A stretch of DNA of 64,000 nucleotides, from positions 102,675,441-102,739,440 of the forward strand of contig OX375874.1 of the NCBI GenBank assembly GCA_947359465.1, in the 5' to 3' direction. The notes under the pieces are model-generated. The model made no database searches. It worked only from the letters and a program-made list of their open reading frames with translations, and had not been told where the DNA came from. Positions 54,299 through 64,000 of the stretch are shown piece by piece. The translations under genes and the position numbers were made by a program. The DNA comes from Metellina segmentata. Its lineage: Eukaryota > Arthropoda > Arachnida > Araneae > Tetragnathidae. Each line of letters starts with the position of its first letter. The stretch's first letter is position 1.

Positions 54299-55171
54299 AT
54301 AACATTTGAGTCTTAACTCGATTTTTCCCGAAGCATCAAAATTTTAACGCGTTTTATATCAAACGTCAATTTTTCAGAATCGTGCCACCGATAAACGATA
54401 TCTTCTGGTCGATGGTAACGATAGTTTCTGTACGTCACAAATCTTTGACGTTCCTATTTATCCATCTCAATACGCTCCATCTCTTCTATATTTCTATCCA
54501 TTCCATCGTCTATGTACCTATATAGCCCATCATCCATATATCCATATACCTCATCTTCTATATATCTATATATTAGTCATATTTTATCTCTATCTACCCC
54601 ATCTTCTATACCTCTAAATATTCTATCTATATCTGTCCTCTCTCTCTCTATCTATCTATATCTATATATATATATATATATTCTATCTCTTCAAAATTAT
54701 AAGTATTGGTGTATAATGTATATCACTTCACATTTCCTTTGCTACATTGATTGGGACTATTTGTTCCTTACACCCCTTTTCTTCGTTATAGGCCATGACT
54801 GCCAATGACATATCTCTTTGCTAAAGTATCAATGCTTGACTGGTTCCATAACGTTGGATGGGAAACGACGTTTTCCCCTTTTCACATAACATCTAAGAGA
54901 GGAGACGTAGATATGGGTATAAGACGCAGCTGAGAGCAATGTGGATTAATTTTTATTCGATGAACAAGTCCTAAGAGACAATTTGGATGATATTAATTTA
55001 AAGCTTAATTTGTTTCTAAATCTATTAAATCTATTATTAGTACTCCAAAAAGAATGAATATTTTTATCACGGATATAATTTAGAATAGGTATATTAAAGA
55101 CGACTCGGATGTGTATTTTAATTTGACATTGACGACATTAAAAAAAAATTGTTTTGATTTAATATACACTC
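54299..55171. other. No gene recognised; TCTATA-type microsatellite
   Basis: 54500-54690 is a degenerate pyrimidine/AT microsatellite (TCTATATATCTATC-like). A 98-codon frame over it (54512-54808) is an artefact of the repeat. Confidence 0.6.
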
Positions 55172-55718
55172 TATAGCAAAAAAATCGACGCACCAAGAAG
55201 GAGTTGTCCGATGGAGACAAAAATTAGTGGATAGGAAAATTATATACAGAATAGAAAATGATTAAAATTTCAGAACAATTGAATTATTTATTTCAGAGTT
55301 ACAGTAGCGAGCTCAATAAGGTGTTGACCCGCCTCTAGCCTGGATGCAAGCTGCCACACGGTGTGGCATAGACCGATAAAACTCCCGGATGGTCTCCTGC
55401 GCTATTTTTTTGCCAAATTTGCTCCAAATTTTGGACTACGTGACATTCCCTACCGGATTTAGTCGCCTTCCCATCATATTCCAGACTTGCTCGATGGGAG
55501 AGAGATCTGGTGATCTGGCTGGCCAAGAAAGTGTTTGACAAGCTTGAAGACAGTTTATAACAAGACGTGCCGTATGTGGTCTGGCATTGTCTTGCTGAAA
55601 AATAAGCCCAGGGTACTGCGAAAGGAACGGTAGAAAAACAGGTCTCAGAATGTCGTCAACGTACCGCTGTGCAGTAAGTGTACCTCTAATGACGACCAAA
55701 GGGGTCCGAATATCAAGA
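55172..55718 (-). pseudogene. Tc1-type transposase, C-terminal half, cut by assembly gap
   Basis: Minus strand from the gap: GTLTAQRYVDDILRPVFLPF, then QQDNARPHTARLV (second catalytic Asp), SPDLSPIEQVWNMMGRRL (third catalytic residue, Glu), then a frameshift near 55440, after which the C-terminus continues in another frame (IREFYRSMPHRVAACIQA, GGSTPY). A terminal-repeat-like stretch, AAAAATCGACGCACCAAGAA, lies at about 55177. The N-terminal part should lie in the gap. Better preserved than the other Tc1 relics here and from a different subfamily. Confidence 0.85.
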
Positions 55719-55918
55719 NNNNNNNNNNNNNNNNNNNNNNNNNNNNNNNNNNNNNNNNNNNNNNNNNNNNNNNNNNNNNNNNNNNNNNNNNNNNNNNNNN
55801 NNNNNNNNNNNNNNNNNNNNNNNNNNNNNNNNNNNNNNNNNNNNNNNNNNNNNNNNNNNNNNNNNNNNNNNNNNNNNNNNNNNNNNNNNNNNNNNNNNNN
55901 NNNNNNNNNNNNNNNNNN
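55719..55918. other. Assembly gap, 200 N
   Basis: Exactly 200 unknown bases, so the length is probably a placeholder and the true gap size is unknown. Confidence 0.99.
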
Positions 55919-57310
55919 CCTGGGTTTGTGGAAAAGCTATTATTTTTCTGATTATGTTGTTGCATGATAAAGAAAATCTATTCTATATTTAGATAATGTG
56001 CGAGCGAAGCAAAATAGGTTAATTTATCTCAAGTTCGCAATTTTCAAACATTAAACCATAAAGAATGACTTTAAACCGTTATTCTTCTTATAAAGTCATT
56101 TCACTAGTTAGATTGATAATAAATTTGTTTCTATGTAAAATTGTCCAAAACAATTTTGCAATGATCCTGCAAAAAAAAAAAAAAAAAAAAAAAAAAAACC
56201 AGTTTTGCCTGCTTGATTGAAAGCAACCTTTCTGTTTCGTCAAATTGCATCTAAAAGATCAACACGAAGATAAAAACACTTCAAAATTAGCGTGCATTGA
56301 AATTTATGAAATCAGTCAAAAGAAACAAACTTTAACCATGAGAGTAATTAAATTCTTCCACTTATTAAATTGGTTCTAAATATAAGTAAATAAAGCAAAT
56401 TGGTTCCGTTAAGTGACACACAAAATAGATTTGGAACTGCACCTAAGCCATGTAAGCATTTTTTAATGTTCGTATGTTCCAAACAAATAACAGGAATGTT
56501 AAGATTTTTACATAAAAGCTTTATTTCTATCAGTGTCATTTGTTACTAAGAACTAATTAAGATAAGCACTCTTGAATTAGTTTCTTACAAAATACAATGT
56601 TCAATACTGCGAATTTTTATTAAAACGAAAAAAGTATTGTCTTCACTTAACGACAATAAGACGCTAGATGACTGGAAAGTTTGAAGCCTGATTAAACATT
56701 CAATTATTAGATTTTCCTAATTAAGGTAAAAAGTGTCATGGCTGCCACTTCTATTAGAGAGGAAAAAAATAAATTAGTCCCATTTAAAAAACAGGACTTC
56801 GTTTTAATCTTGTTATGTCAATACGTACTGAATTCACGAGCCTTTAATGTAATGCATTTTTTTAAGCCCCTTTTAGTAAATTTTCTTAAAAGTCATTGAC
56901 ATTTTCGTATTTTGGTTTCGTTTGAAAAAGATTATGTTTATGTCTTGTACTTTTGAATTCAGTGTCGATAGTTTAACAGAATCTACACAACGTTTTTATT
57001 ATTCTAAAGACGAATCGAAGTAGAATAATATTCACATTATAAAACAGTGAAATAAATGAATCTACGTTGAAAATATTTTAGAGCTGCCTTTTGAGAATTT
57101 AAATACTCAAAGGTGTATCATGGAGATATCTTTCATACACTTAATGTTACGGTTATAAAATTCTCAAATATAATGGAATGTTGTAATAATTTCTATTTTT
57201 GAATAGAGTGATACTAAATGAATTCGTGAGTGTTTCACATAATACTTTTAATCTAGTTTAGTAATATTTCTTTTAATCTTCTGGGTTTCATTAGAAAAAT
57301 TTCATTTCAG

Positions 57311-57312
<2 letters not shown>
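55919..57312. other. No gene recognised; poly-A run
   Basis: 28 consecutive A at 56171-56198. The rest is AT-rich with frames under 65 codons. Confidence 0.5.

Positions 57313-57391
<79 letters not shown>
57313..57391. repeat. (AT)n microsatellite
   Basis: Uninterrupted AT dinucleotides for about 79 bases. Confidence 0.98.
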
Positions 57392-57392
<1 letters not shown>

Positions 57393-57974
57393 TCAGTGCT
57401 TTTTTAAAAAACCTGCAAATTGTTTCGTTTAAATTTTCATGAATGCCATTGTGGTTCGATGATACTTTCCGACTAAATTATTCCATACAATTTTCTCGAT
57501 TACAAAATTGCATATTTAAGCTCCGAGGGTTTATTTCGAAATACGACAAGACTAAAGTAAAGGTGTAATTGCATGTAGTGGTGTATTAAAAGCATAAAAC
57601 GACTCTTATAAGAAGCAAACTTCAATAACATTTTTTATTGCAAATGTACTAGCTAAGGTGGAACAAAAGGAGATTGTCAAAGTATCACGGTTGTTATACA
57701 AATATATCTATTTCAATATAATGTGTGACCATGAAAAATTAGAGCATAGAACAAAATGAAAGGTAGAAAATATATCCAGTTGATTCCACATACTTCAGAA
57801 GTTCTCCAGCCTTGCATGAACTACTTCTTCAAGACCGAACATTTCAAAAGATGGTAACAATCCATATCAGCCATCCATGTACATGAAAAACATATCGGGC
57901 TACTTTAGATTCCAAAACAATGTAATTGCGTGGCTATGGACTAATATCCTGAAAATAATATACTGCCACAATTG
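57392..57974. other. No gene recognised
   Basis: AT-rich, nothing seen. Confidence 0.45.
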
Positions 57975-58242
57975 CCCAGTCAGAAGTATTATGAATCAGG
58001 AATCAGAGGATTGAGTTGGAATCCAACCAAAAACCGTCTAATCTAGCACACATTAGATCTGTAGTTGTCTCAAATGTTATAACGCTGGCGTGGTTTGGAA
58101 GTTTGGACGGCAGAATACCAGCTCAGATATGACATCGTGGTTCAAAATTACGTGTTGTGGTACTAAGATCTTTTATCGCGGATCGTTTCCAATATACCGT
58201 TGTGTTGCTTCAGTGCGACGTCAATGAATAATACCATACCTC
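57975..58242 (+). mobile_element. SINE, nearly full length
   Basis: Plus strand: head remnant with GAGTTGGAATCCAACC (decayed B box), then the body blocks to TGTGTTGCTTCAGTGCGACG and AATGAATAATACC. Confidence 0.75.
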
Positions 58243-59144
58243 TCAACAATCTAAACACCTCCACCGCTATATAGCAATGTACTGCACATCAGGAATGTCA
58301 CAAGTGCACTTTACCACGTTTTATATACGAGTATAATGATATCAACCACTCTGGATTCATTCATGTCTTTTATTTTACTATTTATTATTCGATCTGAATA
58401 TTCCAGGGTATATCTAGTTGCAGGTCTGAAGAATACGAGTTTTCTATTAGACCAGATGATCCTCTATCTCATTTCCATAAGTATCACAATAGAATGGGAT
58501 CCATTGCAAAACGACCTCAATCTTGTAGACGCCAGGATATCTTGGCAATTTCGACACACTCTTCAATAGTAATAGACTCCCGTGTCCCAAATGCGGAAAT
58601 AGCCTGAATTGCTGTGGTAGAGTGAGATAGCATCTCGGCCTTCTCAACTCAATCACATATCTGAATTAAATATTTATTTTTATTTTAATAGTAAAGTACA
58701 TTTGTATTTGCAAACACTTTCTACCCGCATATTCGTAACCATAGCTACACAGGTATCAGTCAAGTACATGTTTTAATGGTATTAGTTTAGAGGGGATTGC
58801 ATGTAGTTACACATTTTATGATTGCTTTATGTTATTCTTAGATATTACATATACACTTATTTATAGAAGAATAAACCGATTCGTTCCTATTAAAAAGTAT
58901 CGATAGAAAAGAAAATCGTATTCGGTACGATCTTTCAGTTTTGAGTACGAAAACAAATGTAAATAAAATTATAATGCTCTATAGTTTATTAAAACTTAAA
59001 AAAAGATTCTAAAGTAGAAATTTCAATCAAAATACATCAAATAAATAGAATTGTCGTGTACGATTTGACAAATGCAAGAACAAAATATATTTCAGTGTAT
59101 TCAAGCCAGACTATCTGTGAAAATTGCACTTTTCTCTCCAAATA
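58243..59144. other. No gene recognised
   Basis: 58430-58640 is GC-richer with opposing frames (58336-58569 plus, 58447-58656 minus), but neither resembles a family. Confidence 0.4.
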
Positions 59145-59192
59145 CTATCGTCAAAATAGTCCGTGTGTTGCATTAGTGCGACATTAATTAAA
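59145..59192 (+). mobile_element. SINE 3' end fragment
   Basis: CGTCAAAATAGTCCGTGTGT and GTGCGACATTAATTAAA match the last ~50 bases of the family. Confidence 0.6.
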
Positions 59193-62100
59193 TCCAAATG
59201 TTATCGCAAAATCAGTGTTGTCATAAAATTAGCTTTATAATCATTTTAGCATCGTTGGCACTTAATCTAATTGGTATTGAACAATCAACTAACTACCAAC
59301 TCGGAATTTAGTCTTTGGAATTTATACTGTCGAAATGCTGGAACGGTATTAAAAATACTAGTCAACTCATGTCATGTTCACAATGCTTACAGAATAAATG
59401 CATACCCTCAGTAACATTATCGCAACCCCATGTTTGGCTTGATCAAAAAATATCTCACTCTAATCAAGCTGTCCCAAATAAATATTATGTTTTTACGTAA
59501 ATGTATTGTCAAACCTCCGAAAAGGCAACATATTGATTTAGAAGTGCTATCTTCTTTCATATCATTGTACACTAGTTACACAATTTACCAGAAAAAATTA
59601 CCTTGCCTAAAATGCATTTTCTGATTGAAACTAAACTTAAGAAATACACAAGTCATATTCTAAAAATTAATTTAAGTATTTCACATCCATACAACAACGA
59701 TATTTATGTGCCTTAGCAGAGCTCAAAAATCTTTTATTTTTGTTTATTATTCTAATTTTTTAAACTGTTTTTAATATTGTCCAGAAAACAATTAAAAATT
59801 CGAAAGAGGAAGATTCAAAAGTTTATTTAGAGAAATTTAGAACACAGTAAAGTAAAACAGACGTGGAAAAGAATGATTAACACTAATGAATGTCATATAA
59901 AATAGTGAACGTCGAATCATGTTTTGTGATTCGTACAACATTCTTCTTGGAAGTTCGGCGATGTCATTATCAAAAATGCGAACTCGAATGAAAAAAATTA
60001 GTTATTGAAAAATATCGTCTGTCCCCAAAAATCTAATGGCGTTTTTGAACCTGGAACTCTTTTTCTGTTTTGTGTCAATTATTTACTGTCTCCATAGTTC
60101 AGCTCATGGTTATACGATCTAAAAATGATAATGAAATGTTTGTTCATGGAATATTTACGACCCATTTCATGTTATTTATTGGTTTTGGGTCATTTGAATA
60201 CAATATCTGTAGTTTTCTCATTTGATGCCGGTCTGTCTTTATAAATGTTTATCTACATCTATATGCCAAATGGCTGAGTACATTTTCACGAAACTTAGTA
60301 TAGTGTGAGTACTTTTATTCAGTAAATGAATCTAATAACACCAGTTCGTCTGTTAGCTTCCATGTTTTATATCTGTTTATGTTTCTGTGAGTTTGCAAAT
60401 ATCATTTACATTTTATTTAATCTATTTTATTAAATGTTGTGCATTTCATAAAATTTTAGTGGATACATTATTTGAATTTCCTTTACTTGCATATTTAGGC
60501 AAGTTTAATGCTAAAATATCTCAGTAACTATACTAGAATCAACCATAATTAGTTAGTTTTGGAGAAGCTGGAATATAGACTAATCGTTGCGATTACTTCA
60601 ATTGTGTTTTATCAACACTGCTGAAAATGCAACTTTTCTTTCACAAATTATTTTATGGAATTTAAATTATAATCCTTTATTTATTTTACTTTTCAAAATA
60701 TAAATAATTTCCAAATATTTTATCCAAATTATATATACAAACATTCTTGCTCTAGAGAAAGGTAGAAATTAATTATATTCTGCCCATTATTGAGCAAGAT
60801 GTGTGTTCCTTCTCTGAACCGCATCTCTACATTTTGATTAACATTTCTCAACCCTCTTTAGTATAACACACGTGGTTACATAATTTGGTTTTATAAAAAT
60901 AATTGAAACCACGCAGAATACAATCTTTTTGATCTTGGCTAAAAGCTAATCGAATTTATTCAAAGCATTTTAAAATTTTGACATAGCTTTCCTTTACAAA
61001 ACGATTATACTCAGCAAAATATGCATTCCTCTTCTATGTTTCAAATTAACTTACTTAATTTTATGAAACGCTGCACTCAATAAACAAGTAATACCATCAT
61101 TCTCATTCTAAACAGTGCGTTGTCTCCATTTAGAAGTAAATATATGTCTTTGAGAATGTGCTTTACAGTGTATTGCGTGATGAAGAAGTAACTCGTGTTC
61201 TGTCTCGTTGTACACGTACACACGTACACACACACACACAGTAACATTATATTTTTGATTGCATTAAATTTTGTGCTAGTTTAGTTGTACGTTGAGGTAA
61301 CTGTGGGTGATTGAGAGATAGAATGCAATCATGAATTAATATCTCTAAATCAACTTTGTTTTTTCCGATGAATTCCAATTTTAATTTCGTTTCGTTCTGA
61401 TTTCTGTGTAAATTTAATGAATATATATTTTTTAATAAATTGCAATTCCTATTCATCGCACGTAACAACGAACACATTAAGGATTTGATTTGAAGTTGTA
61501 AGAAAGTTAAAATAAAGTAAATTTTAAATGGAATTTCGCCTATATTGAACGAATTACAAAATTCCAAATTTGGAGAAACTTTTGAAGTACTAAGAATTAT
61601 TTGTTGCAATGACAAAATATCGATGCAGCCTACTTTATGATAGGATATTCATAAACAACCTATTATATCTGTTAAAAGTGAATTGGAAACTGAGTTTCTT
61701 TATTAAAAAAGGTGTCAAATTTAACTATATTTTTTTGAAAAATGGTAATCACTTACCTTTTTTTCATAAAAACAATACATATGTTGAACAGGTTTCTTAA
61801 AAATAATTTTTCTGGCACTTAAATGATGTCATTTTCTGCGAAATAGAAAACTGAATACTTTGGTCACTTTTTCAATCGATAGTTAATCAATTAAACCCGA
61901 ATTAGGTCGTAAAATTCTGCTAGATAGAAATAAAATGTTTCAAATCGTTGTTTTATTTATTTCACGAAAATTTAGTTAATTAACTTCATTATTAATGCTC
62001 TAAACCAACTACATTATGAATAACAGTTTAGCCACTTATAACTGACGTCATATTTATTTATTTTGTTAAAATTATAATTTCGTTTTACAGGAATGAATAT

Positions 62101-63017
62101 CATGAGATACATATTATAATTCAGAAATAGTTTCAGATGGTGATAAATCATCATTAAGAGATCTAACAAAGAAAAGGATCGCCTTGCTGAAATGCAATTT
62201 GTATACTGTATAGCAGAAATATTAAATAATTACGTATTTGTTATACATCCTAAATATTAATAACCGCATGATTTATGACCAAAAATATAAAGGACATTAT
62301 ACGCTTTAAACACAAATCGAAGCAAAATTTTCATTTACCTCGTATTTACCATTTCCATCATCTATCTAGCACTAACTATAACTTTTCAAAGTAGATAGAG
62401 AAACTCCCTCACCAAGAATACTTTCGACAGCTAGATAAATATCCATGCATAATTATAGCGAAGCAGGCTGTGAAACTTACAAATCGTGAAATAAATTATA
62501 GCTTTCAAGTCCATCTCGTTCCCGAGGGAATTCAGCGAGGAATAGATTCACGTGGTTTCCACTTCAAAAATATTCGATGACAAATGGATCTGCCATAGAG
62601 GAATTTTGAATATTTCCTGTTTCCTCGACCTAAATTGATTGTAATTATACGTCTGCTCTCCGTTTGGAATCATCACCCAGAATCGGCAACATCTAATTCA
62701 ATTAGTGGAGTTCATATTTTTATGAATGGAAACATTCGAGCTCCAACGCTTCAATGGTTATTTTGCATGTGACAATGTTTCCTGAAAGGGTGCTATTTAA
62801 ATGGCATTACCGAAATATTATAAGTTTGAAAGTACAGAAATGCCATATTTATAATAAAGGAAAATTATTTTATCTCTTTGATATTTATAACGCGCCAATC
62901 CTGATACTGCTGTTTGTTGGATGCTTACATATGTATTTGGTGTACAGTTGTTTTAAACTTTCAGACGCCTAACTTCGCAGTCGAGCTAATTGTTTGATAT
63001 AATTCTTGAGAATTGAT
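59193..63017. other. AT-rich sequence, no gene recognised
   Basis: No coding family seen. A 122-codon minus-strand frame at 61247-61615 has AT-rich composition and no resemblance. A CA microsatellite lies at about 61224-61240. 62480-62720 is less AT-rich and non-repetitive. Confidence 0.45.
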
Positions 63018-63155
63018 AGAGAGTGGGGTGCCATTTCAGGTATAACCTCTTCATCTGACCGCAGAACAAAATTACGAAGTGTTGTCCTCAATCTCTCCCT
63101 CGATCCAGGACCGTTGCAATTTGTTCGATGCTCCAGTGCGACGTTGATTTGACTA
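63018..63155 (+). mobile_element. SINE fragment, 3' part
   Basis: Plus strand from GAGAGTGGGGTGCCATTTCA to CCAGTGCGACGTTGATTTGA. Confidence 0.75.
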
Positions 63156-63249
63156 TCTACCTACAAATATTGAAATTGTTTATTAATCAAAAAGGTTAAA
63201 TCTAAGAGCCATAGAGAAAACTACAATTTCTAACGTGTATTAGGTAGGT

Positions 63250-63425
63250 AGGTATTTAATTATAGTCGAACTGGAGAAACATAAAGGGTTATTGGCGACG
63301 ATCCGGGATCAAACTCAAAGGGAAAGATCAAAATACGACATCACGTAATTTCGACCCACGGCCAGATGACGATGTCACATTTGAGATGGTACCCCACTCT
63401 CCAAACTTTCACAACACGCCAACTT
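63250..63425 (-). mobile_element. SINE fragment, 3' part
   Basis: Minus strand, covering the same part of the family as the preceding copy, so the two form an inverted pair with a spacer of about 95 bp. Confidence 0.75.
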
Positions 63426-63773
63426 CGACGAGTAATAATGAGTGATGTACCTGATTGTTAATGTTACTGATTTTTTTATATATATATATATATATATTTC
63501 TTAAACAAGAGGAAATTCACAAAATAAAAACCAAAAGGAATTTATTGAAAACGAAAGTGTTGGTGGATCGGGGCGTCATCAGGGAGGAGTCTGTTCCTTA
63601 CAACACAAAATGGTGTTTTCTACGAATATGAGCCGCAAAATGCTAAGAAATTGCTCATATACTCCCCCAAACACCATTAAAAACAAATATACAAAAAAAA
63701 AGATTGAAATAATAAAATTTAAATCAAACCTGCAGCAGCAGTCGGGAGACCGGCAACACAAAGCCAGAATATC
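63426..63773. other. No gene recognised; short TA microsatellite
   Basis: TA run at about 63477-63497. 63540-63640 is GC-richer but encodes nothing I recognise. Confidence 0.45.

Positions 63774-64000
<227 letters not shown>

Noticed and set aside
54512..54808. 98-codon Tyr/Ser-rich frame
   Set aside because: Encoded by a TCTATA-type microsatellite.

Overview
This looks like an AT-rich, intron-scale or intergenic stretch of an arthropod genome, most likely a spider. The grounds are the repeat content: a BEL/Pao LTR retrotransposon, Tc1 and mariner relics including the DUF4817-type, and one very abundant tRNA-headed SINE family that I associate, from memory only, with orb-weaver genomes. I recognise no intact host gene, no genuine tRNA or rRNA gene and no CRISPR array. 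The only long intact reading frames belong to the BEL/Pao element. A run of exactly 200 N at 55719-55918 is an assembly gap.

Layout. 1-2.1 kb: an orphan histone-type 3' stem-loop, an unrecognised coding-like segment containing a 40-bp-arm palindrome, and a ~210-bp tandem array. 4.1-4.7 kb: a complete non-autonomous hAT-like element with perfect 8-bp target duplications. 8.3-10.9 kb: a SINE, a decayed Jockey-like LINE 3' end and a 24/36-bp minisatellite. 11.3-14.4 kb: two broken Tc1 transposases and SINE pieces. 15.1-16.2 kb: a broken mariner with a 28-bp minisatellite and a SINE inside it. 17-18.8 kb: SINE, Tc1 relic and a candidate secreted-peptide exon. 20377-26337: the BEL/Pao element on the minus strand, with LTRs identical by eye, a 5-bp target duplication (GTGGA) and gag and pol in one frame separated by a single TAA. 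26.3-27.6 kb: nested SINEs, including one complete 338-bp copy with a 16-bp target duplication. 27.6-29.4 kb: a decayed unknown coding segment joined to a four-copy ~350-bp array whose units remain partly open in the same frame. 31.5-33.1 kb: a second gutted mariner with a large foldback and a 95-bp array inside. 34-34.6 kb: a SINE with a tandemly triplicated promoter head. 35-46 kb: AT-rich sequence with degenerate repeats and few features. 47.2-49.6 kb: a Helitron Rep fragment and a DUF4817 mariner with both ends. 51.6-64 kb: a minisatellite with a reading frame, a pogo-like fragment, a Tc1 cut by the gap, microsatellites and more SINEs.

How the parts relate. This is a record of transposition rather than a pathway. 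SINE copies occur in both orientations and are inserted into, or lie beside, older DNA transposons. The BEL/Pao insertion is the youngest clear event. At three places (10.3, 15.5 and 32.4 kb) a minisatellite has grown inside or at the edge of a dead transposon, which is the most repeated unexplained pattern in the window.
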